This document shows, piece after piece, positions 53,343-61,741 of a DNA stretch of 64,000 nt. A program made the translations under genes and the position numbers. The notes below the pieces were generated by a model, which ran no database searches, had not been told where the DNA came from, and saw nothing but the letters and a program-made list of their open reading frames with translations. How positions within the stretch are numbered: position 1 is the stretch's first letter; each line of letters begins with the position of its first letter. Origin of the DNA: Lachnospiraceae bacterium (GTDB lineage: Bacteria > Bacillota > Clostridia > Lachnospirales > Lachnospiraceae); contig JAGAYR010000027.1 of the NCBI GenBank assembly GCA_017940415.1, forward strand, positions 86,702-150,701, in the 5' to 3' direction.

Positions 53343-53370
53343 ATTTTACCAAATCATTTTTCCAATTCAA
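53343..53370 (-). promoter_or_regulatory. dlt promoter, predicted leaderless
   Basis: Minus strand -35 TTGAAT (53365-53370), 16-nt spacer, -10 TAAAAT (53343-53348), then 7 nt to the dltB ATG. Confidence 0.65.
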
Positions 53371-53407
53371 CAATAAAATGATCCCGAAGCCGTGCTTCGG
53401 GATCATT
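53370..53407 (-). terminator. Terminator after the response regulator
   Basis: Perfect 14-bp stem AATGATCCCGAAGC / GCTTCGGGATCATT with a CGT loop (53377-53407), followed on minus by UUAUUGUU. It separates the two-component operon from the dlt operon; its U-rich tail overlaps the dlt -35 region. Confidence 0.88.
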
Positions 53408-53425
53408 GAATATATGCCGCTATGA

Positions 53426-54121
53426 TCAGAGCTTGAATCTGTAACCCACGCCCCAGATAGTCTCTATATACTTGGAATCTCCGCTTACATCACCAAGTTT
53501 CTCACGGATCTTCTTGATATGAACGGTAACGGTTGCGATATCACCTACGGACTCCATGCCCCAGATGGTTCTGAACAGATCGTCCTTGGTATATACCTTG
53601 TTGGGGTTCTCCGCAAGGAATGACAGAAGATCAAATTCCTTGGTAGTGAAGATCTTCTCTTCCCCGTCTACAAATACTCTTCTTGCGGTCTTGTCGATCT
53701 TGATTCCTCTTATCTCGATAAGATCGTTATCGTTCTTACGCTTTCCTGCACCCACAAGTCTCTCATACTGAGCGAGATGAGCCTTTACTCTAGCAACAAG
53801 TTCTCCGGGAGAGAAGGGCTTGGTCATGTAATCATCCGCACCCAGTCCGAGTCCGCGGATCTTGTCGATGTCGTCTTTCTTGGCGGATACCATGATGATG
53901 GGGATATTCTTCTCTGCTCTTACTTTTCTGCAGATATCAAATCCGTCGGTTCCGGGAAGCATAAGATCGAGGACCACAAGATCGTAATCATTGTTCATTG
54001 CTGCCTCAAGGCCGTCATCCCCGCGATCGAAGGTTTCTACTTCAAAACCGTTCATCTCCAGATAATCTTTCTCGAGATCGGCAATTTCTTTCTCATCTTC
54101 GATTATCAGAATCTTAGCCAT
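53426..54121 (-). CDS. OmpR-family response regulator
   Basis: 231 residues. Receiver domain 1-115 with acidic pocket EDEK, phosphorylated Asp in DLVVLDLMLPGTDGF, Thr/Ser in IIMVSAKK and the Lys in YMTKPFSPGEL; the winged helix at 135-230 has KEFDLLSFLAENPNKVYTKDDLFRTIWG and TVTVHIKKIREKLGD. It overlaps the kinase gene by 8 nt and is clearly its partner. Position between ltaS and dlt suggests envelope-stress targets, inferred only. Confidence 0.95.
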   Translation of the reverse strand: MAKILIIEDEKEIADLEKDYLEMNGFEVETFDRGDDGLEAAMNNDYDLVVLDLMLPGTDGFDICRKVRAEKNIPIIMVSAKKDDIDKIRGLGLGADDYMTKPFSPGELVARVKAHLAQYERLVGAGKRKNDNDLIEIRGIKIDKTARRVFVDGEEKIFTTKEFDLLSFLAENPNKVYTKDDLFRTIWGMESVGDIATVTVHIKKIREKLGDVSGDSKYIETIWGVGYRFKL

Positions 54122-55595
54122 AATTGTCCTCCTTGTATTTCCTGATCACGAAATGCATACAGGTAGATTCGTTCTCCTTGGATGTGGCCCAGATATGGCC
54201 TCCGTGATCCTCTATGATCTTCTTGACTATCGAAAGTCCTATTCCGCTTCCGCCCTGCGCTGTGCTTCTTGCAGCATCCGCACGGTAAAATCTTTCAAAT
54301 ATTCTGGTGATATCGGCGGAAGCGATTCCTTTACCGTTATCCTCAATCTCGACGATGATGTCCTCGCCGCCATCGTAAACCCTCATGGATATGGTCTTGA
54401 TGGGCTTATCCATGTATTTGACACTGTTTCCGATGATATTGTTGATGACTTTTCTGAGCTGCTCGGGATCGGCGATTATCATGGTATCGGAGGGAAGGGT
54501 ATTTTTGTAATCAAAAGCTATACCCCTGGTCTCCATATCAAGTCCGACTTCCTCGACACAGTCCCTGAAATAATCCGTTACGTTAAGCTTCAGGAAATTA
54601 TATTTGATCCTGTCATTGTCCACGCTGGAATAAAGCGTCAGCTCGTTGATGAGCTTATCCATATCGACAGCCTTATTGTATATGGTCTTAAGATATTTCT
54701 CCTGCTTCTCGGGAGTTGATGCAACTCCGTCCAGGATACCTTCAACATATCCCTTGATGGAAGTAATGGGGGTCTTAAGATCGTGGCTGATGTTGGATAC
54801 CAGCTCTTTGTTTTTCTGCTCCTGCTCAGCGGTTCTCTCTTCATTCTCACGAAGTCTCATTCTCATGTCTTCGTAATTTCTGAGAAGTTCTCCGACATCG
54901 CCTCCGACTCCGTCATGTTCTATGACATAATCGAAATTTCCTTCCCTGACCTGGGTAAGACCTTTTGATATCTTACTGAGGGGATCAAGGATTCCTTTCT
55001 TGTTCCAGAAAGTTACCAAAGAAGCGGTGATGAGCATGATAAGGACCATGGCGATGAACATATCCAGTAGAAGCTTGCGGCCTACAATGGCATTTGCCTT
55101 AACCAGGATAAAAACGCTTCCTTCGCCTCCGTCAGAGAAAACAAAATCAAGCTGCTTAACGTATTCCTGAAGATCCCTGTAATAGATACTGGATCTTTCA
55201 TCCTGTCCCTGTGAGCCGTATTCCGGAAGTCTGTCCCATATCTCGGATGCCATGGACTCGTTTCCGATGTAATACTGTTCTCCGTCTTTTCTGACGATAA
55301 GAATGCTGGATAATGCGAACAGTTCCTTATTCAGGCTTTCAAGGTAAGAATGATTTTCAAGAACAAGGCTGTTGGCATACACATCCTTCTCAATTCGCTC
55401 GTAGACAGAATCGACGCTCCCGACCAGTTCATGCGTATTATCCCCGATAACGTAGAAATGCTCGTTGAATGAATAGGGATCATAAAAAGGCCCGCACAAA
55501 TAGAGATTGACGAGCATGAAGGTTACCACGATCAGCACAAGCGGAACAAATGCGACCGCGACGAATGTGATTATCATCCTTGTCTGAATCTTCAT
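54114..55595 (-). CDS. Membrane sensor histidine kinase
   Basis: 493 residues. Two membrane helices (residues 7-32 and about 177-200) bracket an extracytoplasmic sensor domain of about 145 residues; then HAMP (KISKGLTQVREGNFDYVIE), DHp with phospho-His in SNISHDLKTPITSIKGYVEGIL, and a catalytic domain with N box VINNIIGNSVKYM, G1 DIIVEIEDNGKGIA, F box IFERFYRAD and G2 GGSGIGLSIVKKI. It phosphorylates the response regulator next to it. No SD; a -10 TATACT lies 7 nt before the ATG, so a leaderless mRNA is likely. Confidence 0.94.
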   Translation of the reverse strand: MKIQTRMIITFVAVAFVPLVLIVVTFMLVNLYLCGPFYDPYSFNEHFYVIGDNTHELVGSVDSVYERIEKDVYANSLVLENHSYLESLNKELFALSSILIVRKDGEQYYIGNESMASEIWDRLPEYGSQGQDERSSIYYRDLQEYVKQLDFVFSDGGEGSVFILVKANAIVGRKLLLDMFIAMVLIMLITASLVTFWNKKGILDPLSKISKGLTQVREGNFDYVIEHDGVGGDVGELLRNYEDMRMRLRENEERTAEQEQKNKELVSNISHDLKTPITSIKGYVEGILDGVASTPEKQEKYLKTIYNKAVDMDKLINELTLYSSVDNDRIKYNFLKLNVTDYFRDCVEEVGLDMETRGIAFDYKNTLPSDTMIIADPEQLRKVINNIIGNSVKYMDKPIKTISMRVYDGGEDIIVEIEDNGKGIASADITRIFERFYRADAARSTAQGGSGIGLSIVKKIIEDHGGHIWATSKENESTCMHFVIRKYKEDNYG

Positions 55596-55602
55596 GAGAA
55601 AA

Positions 55603-55630
55603 AGTATAACATAACACTGCTTATTGATAA
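55603..55630 (-). promoter_or_regulatory. Two-component operon promoter, predicted leaderless
   Basis: Minus strand -35 TTATCA (55625-55630), 16-nt spacer, -10 TATACT (55603-55608), then 7 nt to the ATG. Same spacing as the dlt promoter. Confidence 0.6.
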
Positions 55631-55662
55631 AAAACTCTGTATTAAGATTTTATTATATCTTT

Positions 55663-55702
55663 ATAAAAAGAGGAACTCCCGCAAACCCGCGAAAGTTCCC
55701 TC
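55663..55702 (-). terminator. Terminator of the LtaS-like gene
   Basis: GAGGAACT/AGTTCCCTC arms (55670-55677, 55694-55702, one bulged G) extended by CCCGC-type pairing around the loop, followed on minus by UUUUUAUAAAG. Confidence 0.75.
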
Positions 55703-55715
55703 GTTATGTGCACAC

Positions 55716-58004
55716 TTACGATTCTTCGGAAAGCTCCGGTTCAGGCTCTTCCGCGTTCTTCTGCTCTTCCAAAAGCCCGTATACGTAGGGGAAATATGCG
55801 TTGTATATAACACTTCTGTTAAAGATTATCTTGTTGGAGACTATGGCGTTATGTCTCTGAATATATGCCTCTCCGACCTCTTCATATCCGGGATTGGGAT
55901 AAAATACCCCGCCCCTGTAGGTACCGACTTCGGTCTTCCAGTTATATCCGCTGTCAAAATACAATCCTTCCGCATCCGAAAGCACATCTCTTCCGATGTA
56001 CAGTCTTGAATCCCATTCACATCCGAACAGGTTCAGAAGTGTAGGAAGAATGTCCACGGGGGATGTGGGTTTGTCCACGATAATGGGATCCATGTCCTCC
56101 AGAACTCCGCACCAGATTATCGCGCGGTTCTTGTCCCTGTCCAGCTGTGTCTCAACCTTATATCCGTAGAGCTGGTCCAGATAAGGAAGATTTCCCAGAT
56201 ATCCTCCGTCGGTAAGTCCGTAAGGGAAATGGTCGGGAGCAAGAGCTATTACCGTATCATCCGCAAGATCGTTCTCTTCCAGATATTCAAGAAGATACTC
56301 CATGGCATATTCAAGTTCCATGTTGCAGGCAATATATGCTTTTACGGGATCCGAATACTCAAGTCCCTTCTCTTCGCACCAGTTCTCGACTACTTCTCTG
56401 TTTCTTACGGACATCGCATTTGAATGGAAATCATATCTGCTGTGTCCGCTCACCGTCATGTAATAAATATTGAAAGGGACATTTCCGGAATAAAGGGGAA
56501 GGGTCCCTTCCATCATCTCTCTGTCGCTCTCGGGCCAGGCTCTGGAAATAAGCTTTTCCATTCCGTTTCCGAATCCCATGAATCCCTCGCTGTATCCCAG
56601 GAGATTATGGGTGATGTTTCTGCTGTAATACAGATCGTCGTTATCATGGAACGCCATTCCGTAATAACCCATATCGGAACTCAGCATTGCACCCATGTTG
56701 GTATAGCTGCCCTGAGCAGTCATGGTGAGCATGGAATCTCCGCCCGCCATGGGGAGAAGACCGAATATAAGCTCAAACTCTCCGCCCGTGGTACCTGCGG
56801 TAGCCTGTTCATAGTAATCGGTAAAGTTAATTCCCTTGGTGCTGAGTCTGTAAAGTGCGGGAGTAAGCTCCGGATCTATTATGCTTCCGGAAAATGCCTC
56901 TGCACAGATAAGGATCAGATTCTTTCCCTCGAATAATCCGGTATATTCATTCTTCGATGAGGGGGTAAGAGATGCTACGTATGCATTAAGCTTGGCAAAC
57001 TGTCCGCCCTCTGCGGCAAGCGCGGCAAAATCTATATCGTACGCATTTACTCCGTAAACGGGTTTTTCTTCGGCAATCTGCTCTTCATTTGCGCTTACAT
57101 CGCCTACCGTAGTGTCAGCCACAGGTTCGGGAGTGGGTACGGCAAATCCCTCATCGGCGGCAACATCGATCATCATGAATTCTCCCTCGGTAGAAGGAGC
57201 CGTTCCTCTATGTCCCGCATCCAGAATAAGAGCATTAACAAGTCCGTATGAGGCTACTGAATTCTGGAAGCTGTAACGCTCACCGAAAGACTCTTTGTCC
57301 GTCAGTCCGGTAGCAAATGATAACACGATAAAAGAAAGACCAAGCAATGAAACGCCCATGACGATCAGAACCGCAACATAACGTCTTGCCCGGTTTGAAA
57401 GAAGACTTCCTGAGGGCTCTTCCGCTGATTTCTCCTCGGTCTCGGTTTCTTCCTCACTAAGATCGATCATCTCGATCTCTTCTGCTTCCTTGGTAATCGG
57501 ATGATTTTTCTCAATCTTCCTTGTACGTGCGATACCGGCTACGATCTTTCTTCCGGCGATCAGCCAGAGTATAAGAGGAAGCGCAAACAATAAGATATGG
57601 GATATTCCGTCAACGCTTTTTACCATGAACATGATGTCCCCGCCAAAGCCCTTAAGGGCATCGGTGGCGGCATTGGTTATGGTATTGATGTCATATAAAA
57701 CGCTGAACTGTCTCTGAATAAAGAACTCTATCAGGAAAATGATCGGGAAGATCAAAAGGATCAGAAAAGCAACTATATTGGCGGGTATCCTTGGAAGAAC
57801 ATAAACTGGGATAGCCGCTATTCCGCCGGCCAGTACCGAAAACGCCAGCATGTATGCTACAGAGTAATCCACCACCCTTGCAGAGACGGAATACTTAAAC
57901 ACCAATTCAAAATAAAAAAAGGATAATATGAAAAACAGTGCCAGCAAAGTTGCCGACACAGAGTAGGATACCTTTTTTCCGGTTTTTATACCTGTCTTAC
58001 TCAT
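55716..58004 (-). CDS. LTA synthase family phosphoglycerol transferase
   Basis: 762 residues. Four or five N-terminal membrane helices within residues 12-160, an acidic cytoplasmic loop (EEIEMIDLSEEETETEEKSAEE), a further helix near 205-230, then a linker and the extracellular alkaline-phosphatase-like domain from about 350: NLILICAEAFSGSIID, catalytic Thr in QATAGTTGGEFELIFGLLP, GYYGMAFHDNDD, YYMTVSGHSRYDF and DTVIALAPDHFPYGL. It polymerises glycerol phosphate from phosphatidylglycerol into lipoteichoic acid or a related polymer. Longer than S. aureus LtaS (646), because of the linker and acidic loop. The C-terminus is Glu-rich. Confidence 0.9.
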   Translation of the reverse strand: MSKTGIKTGKKVSYSVSATLLALFFILSFFYFELVFKYSVSARVVDYSVAYMLAFSVLAGGIAAIPVYVLPRIPANIVAFLILLIFPIIFLIEFFIQRQFSVLYDINTITNAATDALKGFGGDIMFMVKSVDGISHILLFALPLILWLIAGRKIVAGIARTRKIEKNHPITKEAEEIEMIDLSEEETETEEKSAEEPSGSLLSNRARRYVAVLIVMGVSLLGLSFIVLSFATGLTDKESFGERYSFQNSVASYGLVNALILDAGHRGTAPSTEGEFMMIDVAADEGFAVPTPEPVADTTVGDVSANEEQIAEEKPVYGVNAYDIDFAALAAEGGQFAKLNAYVASLTPSSKNEYTGLFEGKNLILICAEAFSGSIIDPELTPALYRLSTKGINFTDYYEQATAGTTGGEFELIFGLLPMAGGDSMLTMTAQGSYTNMGAMLSSDMGYYGMAFHDNDDLYYSRNITHNLLGYSEGFMGFGNGMEKLISRAWPESDREMMEGTLPLYSGNVPFNIYYMTVSGHSRYDFHSNAMSVRNREVVENWCEEKGLEYSDPVKAYIACNMELEYAMEYLLEYLEENDLADDTVIALAPDHFPYGLTDGGYLGNLPYLDQLYGYKVETQLDRDKNRAIIWCGVLEDMDPIIVDKPTSPVDILPTLLNLFGCEWDSRLYIGRDVLSDAEGLYFDSGYNWKTEVGTYRGGVFYPNPGYEEVGEAYIQRHNAIVSNKIIFNRSVIYNAYFPYVYGLLEEQKNAEEPEPELSEES

Positions 58005-58036
58005 TACTAAATGCTTATCTATTCGCTTTCACAAAC

Positions 58037-58067
58037 CTACGCCGGACCAATTATCGGTCCGGCGTAG
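58037..58067 (-). terminator. Terminator-like hairpin after luxS-mtnN operon
   Basis: Perfect 12-bp stem CTACGCCGGACC / GGTCCGGCGTAG, loop 7 nt. The U-run on minus is poor (GUUUGUG), so termination may be incomplete or the hairpin may protect mRNA ends. Confidence 0.6.
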
Positions 58068-58085
58068 AATAATATACCATTTTTA

Positions 58086-58352
58086 TCAGCCGTGCAAGCC
58101 TCTTGCCTGACGGTCCATATCTTCAACTACGATATCGTAGATCTCGCCGAGGGTTCTGCAGTACTCCAGGATCTTCCAAGGCTCGTTGGTATGGAAGTGG
58201 ATCTTAACCAGCTCCTCGTCGCCTGCTGCCACAAGGCTGTCGCCCACAAAATTCTCGGTTATGTAATCCCTGATCTCATCCTCATCAAGATCTTCATTGG
58301 CGCTCTCAATGAGAAGCTGGGTATCATAGCGAAATTCAATTGACTGTTCCAT
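58086..58352 (-). CDS. Stand-alone FakA C-terminal-like small protein
   Basis: 88 residues. The sequence matches the last segment of the FakA/YloV fatty acid kinase: IEFRYDTQLLIESANEDLDE, then GDSLVAAGDEELVKIHFHTNEPWKILEYC and the ending IVVEDMDRQARG, which parallels the GDSLVVV...VKVHVHTNDP...NMxxQ motif. The DAK2 kinase domain and the rest of FakA are absent. SD AAGGAG precedes the ATG. It lies 19 nt downstream of mtnN. It might bind an acyl chain or metal-bound partner; the true role is unknown. Confidence 0.8.
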   Translation of the reverse strand: MEQSIEFRYDTQLLIESANEDLDEDEIRDYITENFVGDSLVAAGDEELVKIHFHTNEPWKILEYCRTLGEIYDIVVEDMDRQARGLHG

Positions 58353-58371
58353 GATTGGTTCTCCTTATAAA

Positions 58372-59070
58372 CTAGATAAGTGTAAGCATATCGGCTACAA
58401 GCTTGGCACAATGTGCCGCTGCCGCCTTTTCAAATGTAGGATAATCTTCTTCCGCGGATCCGTCTGCCTTATCGGATATTGCCCTGATGATAACAAAGGG
58501 AATTCCGTTAAGATATGCTCCGTGTGCAATGGAGGCACCCTCCATCTCCGCACAGTCCGCTTCAAAATTCTTTATGATACGTTCCTTTACTTCGGAACTG
58601 GAAATAAACTGGTCTCCGCTGGCTACTCTTCCGATTCGGTAATTAAGATCGGGCTGTTTTTCCTTTATTGCTTTTTCGGCCGCCGAGATAAGGCCCTGAT
58701 CTGCCGGGAACTCTCTGACTCCCAGCTGGGGAACCTCTCCGATCTTATATGAGAAGATTGTAACATCCACATCATGATGAACCGCGTCTTTGGATATCAG
58801 AATATCGCCGATATTAAGATCGTTATTGAGTGATCCCGCTACACCCGTATTGATAACGTGGGATACACCGAAATCATCACAAAGGATCTGAACACAAAGA
58901 GCTGCGTTTACTTTACCTATTCCGCAGCGGACAACTACAACATTAACTCCGCCGATGGTTCCTTCGCAGAATTCCATGCCCGCTTTCTTTTTAACGGTGA
59001 TGCCTTTGATCTGTCCCTTAAGAGCACTTACTTCGAGCTCCATGGCTCCGATTATTCCGACCTTGACCAT
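58372..59070 (-). CDS. mtnN: 5'-methylthioadenosine/S-adenosylhomocysteine nucleosidase
   Basis: 232 residues of the PNP/UDP family: VGIIGAMELEVSALKG (catalytic Glu at EMEL), INTGVAGSLNNDLNIGDILIS, VASGDQFISS, DCAEMEGASIAHGAYLNGIPFVIIRAISDKADG with the active Asp. It cleaves MTA and SAH; the product S-ribosylhomocysteine is the substrate of LuxS encoded 11 nt upstream. SD CGGAGG precedes the ATG. Confidence 0.96.
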   Translation of the reverse strand: MVKVGIIGAMELEVSALKGQIKGITVKKKAGMEFCEGTIGGVNVVVVRCGIGKVNAALCVQILCDDFGVSHVINTGVAGSLNNDLNIGDILISKDAVHHDVDVTIFSYKIGEVPQLGVREFPADQGLISAAEKAIKEKQPDLNYRIGRVASGDQFISSSEVKERIIKNFEADCAEMEGASIAHGAYLNGIPFVIIRAISDKADGSAEEDYPTFEKAAAAHCAKLVADMLTLI

Positions 59071-59081
59071 ATTCGCCTCCG

Positions 59082-59561
59082 TTACTTGGGATATACCATC
59101 CTGTCTTCGGTTATTCCGTACAGAACTTCATTTAAGTATTTGTTTGCAAGGTAATTTGCCATGCCAAGGTTCTGGTCCAGGTAATTACCGCAGTCCTTGG
59201 GGCTTGCTCCGGGAATCTCATCATCGAAGTCTCTCACAAACTCAAACATTTCGGTAAGGAGAGGAACCACATCCTTGCTCTCAAGGTCACCTGCGAAAAT
59301 AACATAGAAACCTGTTCTGCATCCCATGGGACCGAAATATACAACTTTGTCCTTCCACTGGGAATGATTTCTCAGGAAGGTCGCGCCGAGATGCTCGATG
59401 GTATGCATTTCAGCGGTATTCATAACCGGCTCATCGTTAGGGCTGGTCATTCTGATATCAAATGTAGTGACTGTCTCCTGTCCGATATGATCCTTTCTGG
59501 ATACATAAACACCGGGCTTAAGCCTGATGTGATCTACAGTAAAGCTGGCTATTTTTTCCAA
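59082..59561 (-). CDS. luxS: S-ribosylhomocysteine lyase LuxS
   Basis: 159 residues, the usual length. Metal and catalytic residues: HTIEHLGATF (HxxxH), GCRTGFYV (Cys), and PKDCGNYLDQNLGMANYLA (third metal-binding Cys). It splits S-ribosylhomocysteine into homocysteine and the AI-2 precursor DPD. The start codon is TTG, set by AGGAGG 8 nt upstream. It heads luxS-mtnN-FakA-C. A plausible promoter lies at 59615-59643. Confidence 0.96.
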   Translation of the reverse strand: MEKIASFTVDHIRLKPGVYVSRKDHIGQETVTTFDIRMTSPNDEPVMNTAEMHTIEHLGATFLRNHSQWKDKVVYFGPMGCRTGFYVIFAGDLESKDVVPLLTEMFEFVRDFDDEIPGASPKDCGNYLDQNLGMANYLANKYLNEVLYGITEDRMVYPK

Positions 59562-59614
59562 AACGATAACCTCCTGCGTGTTTTGAAGCGGTTAGTCTGA
59601 CAAAACCGTCCATA

Positions 59615-59643
59615 ATTTTATCACAGATACTTCTCTTTTTGAA
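59615..59643 (-). promoter_or_regulatory. luxS promoter candidate
   Basis: Minus strand -35 TTCAAA (59638-59643), 17-nt spacer, -10 TAAAAT (59615-59620), 54 nt before the start codon. No SAM or SAH riboswitch is seen in the short leader. Confidence 0.45.
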
Positions 59644-59649
59644 TATCCC

Positions 59650-61722
59650 TTATTTATCAGCCTTTTTTTCCGCTAACTTCTTTACATACTCGTCTGCAGG
59701 CATAGGCTTAGCATAATAGAAGCCCTGAATCATATCACAGCCATGCTCGGCCAGGAAATCCACCTGCTCCTTGATCTCAACGCCCTCAGCAACAGTGCGC
59801 ATATTAAGGCTTCTGGCAAGTTTGATGGTCTCTGATACAACGATCTTGCCTCTTTCGCCCTGTCCGTCACCGCGGAAGAATTCCGCATCCAGCTTCAGAA
59901 TGTCGAGAGGCATATCCTTAAGGGAGTTAAGTGACGAATAACCCGAACCGAAATCATCCATGGAAACGGCAAATCCGTATTCCTTAAGTTTGGAGATAGT
60001 CTTGATAAGCGCATTCTTGTCATCAAAGAAAGCACTCTCCGTAAGCTCTATCTCAATGAGATTTCTGGGAGCTCCGGCTCTGTCCATGGTATCCCTTATC
60101 TGCTCTGCCAGATCGGACTCGATGAAATGAGCTCTCGATATATTGACCGATATGGGAACACACTCGATTCCCTCATCCATCCATTTCTTCTGATCCATGG
60201 CTACACGCTCGAGCATGTAATGATCTATCTCGGTGATGAATCCGTTATGTTCAAAGATTGGGATGAACTTTCCGGGAGAAACAAATCCCAAGGTAGGAGA
60301 CTGCCATCTGATGAGAGCCTCGGTTCCCCTCATAAGTCCCGTAACGGGATCGTATTTGGGCTGATAGTAAACCAGAAATTCCTGATTTACCAAAGCTTCC
60401 CTGCAATGCTCCTCTACCTGATCATGCCACTTTCTTTCCTCAACAAGCTTAAGATCGAAGTAAGCCACTCCGCTGTCTTCTTTTCCGTTAAGGGTATTTC
60501 TGGCAGTAACCGCATTGTTGTAATCCTGCTCAAGGTCTATATATCTGCGGCGAAGAACACGTCCGTTTACATCTCTGGGAGGAAGCAATACGGAAACTCC
60601 GAGATGATATGTAAATGAATGATTATTATCGATCTTCTCCAGATCGGAAATTATGGCACCCAGTCTTCCCGTAAGCTCATCCTGATCCTTTACCCTGAGA
60701 AGAAGCATAAAGCTCTCGGGAGATTCATGGGCAAAGACTTCATGTCTGGTAATATGCCTTCCGATACAATCGCTGACCTTTCGTATGATCTCTTCACCTT
60801 CCGATACGGAATGGCACATACAGAAGGTGTTGTACTTAACGCTGAGAAGACTTACAACCGCATACTGATATGAAGCGGATGATCTCTTTTTCAGGAGAGC
60901 CTCACCCTTATAGATGTACCACATACGATTGTGGCCTCCGGTGGCAAGGTCCATGAAAAAGAGCTTCATTGATCTCTTCTGACTCTTGATATTTCCGATC
61001 ATATTTACCAGGAAAAGCATAAATATGATAAAGAAAAGAATTCCCAGGATAACCGTGGTGATCAGGACAATCGAAACATCACTCATCCTGATATAGACAA
61101 ATCCTTTGCCGATGAAAGTCTCTTCTCCGCCTGCAACTTTCATTCCCATCCATACGGGGAGCCTCAGATAACTGTCCGATTCAAAGAACAGCACATTGGA
61201 TGTATCGGTGGAAACATCTCCGTCATCGATCAAAAGGAAAAGCTCAGGATCCTTCCTGTGGTCCTGAATATAGTCCAGCAAATCAAGCATTCTGACGGTG
61301 ACCAGCCCTTCCCTGTCCAATGTTACAAAGGGATATTCTTTATCAATGAAGACTTCAACATCACAGTCGATACCGCTCAGCTTTACGAGGTCTCCATCTT
61401 CGGAACAGGTGTTGTCCTTATCACCGACCAGAAGATTACCGTTCTTATCACGGATTATATATTCCCTTCCGTCCTCATTAAGGATAGCCCATACATCTCC
61501 CTCATAATCTTCGGAAATGCTTTGCTCATATATTCTTGCCATATATGAGATGGATTCATATTCCGATGAAAGCTTTGCTTCCAGCAGATAGAACACAAGA
61601 GAATATACGAAGTAAGAAAGCATCATGGTTGCCACAACGCAGGTAAGGATAAATGCGAAAATGGCAAGCAATCCGTGCTTTTTCTTCATCTTTTCGATTT
61701 TTTTGGTATTCTTACTCTTCAT
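59650..61722 (-). CDS. Membrane c-di-GMP phosphodiesterase (degenerate GGDEF-EAL)
   Basis: 690 residues. Two membrane helices (residues about 18-42 and 228-250) enclose an extracytoplasmic sensor domain. Residues about 285-430 have the GGDEF fold but the signature is replaced by HESPESF, so it is not a cyclase. The EAL domain from about 440 is complete: GTEALIRW, NISRAHF, EIELTESAFF, DDFGSGYSSLNSL, LKLDAEF, AEGVE and QGFYYAKPM; so c-di-GMP hydrolysis is expected. It is 19 nt after a 100-residue protein gene and probably in one transcript with it and the GT39 gene. The SD is weak. Confidence 0.93.
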   Translation of the reverse strand: MKSKNTKKIEKMKKKHGLLAIFAFILTCVVATMMLSYFVYSLVFYLLEAKLSSEYESISYMARIYEQSISEDYEGDVWAILNEDGREYIIRDKNGNLLVGDKDNTCSEDGDLVKLSGIDCDVEVFIDKEYPFVTLDREGLVTVRMLDLLDYIQDHRKDPELFLLIDDGDVSTDTSNVLFFESDSYLRLPVWMGMKVAGGEETFIGKGFVYIRMSDVSIVLITTVILGILFFIIFMLFLVNMIGNIKSQKRSMKLFFMDLATGGHNRMWYIYKGEALLKKRSSASYQYAVVSLLSVKYNTFCMCHSVSEGEEIIRKVSDCIGRHITRHEVFAHESPESFMLLLRVKDQDELTGRLGAIISDLEKIDNNHSFTYHLGVSVLLPPRDVNGRVLRRRYIDLEQDYNNAVTARNTLNGKEDSGVAYFDLKLVEERKWHDQVEEHCREALVNQEFLVYYQPKYDPVTGLMRGTEALIRWQSPTLGFVSPGKFIPIFEHNGFITEIDHYMLERVAMDQKKWMDEGIECVPISVNISRAHFIESDLAEQIRDTMDRAGAPRNLIEIELTESAFFDDKNALIKTISKLKEYGFAVSMDDFGSGYSSLNSLKDMPLDILKLDAEFFRGDGQGERGKIVVSETIKLARSLNMRTVAEGVEIKEQVDFLAEHGCDMIQGFYYAKPMPADEYVKKLAEKKADK

Positions 61723-61741
61723 TGACTGTTGTAACTCCCGA

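Noticed and set aside
59562-59649. SAM/SAH riboswitch upstream of luxS
   Set aside because: The leader is too short and lacks the conserved cores of these riboswitches.
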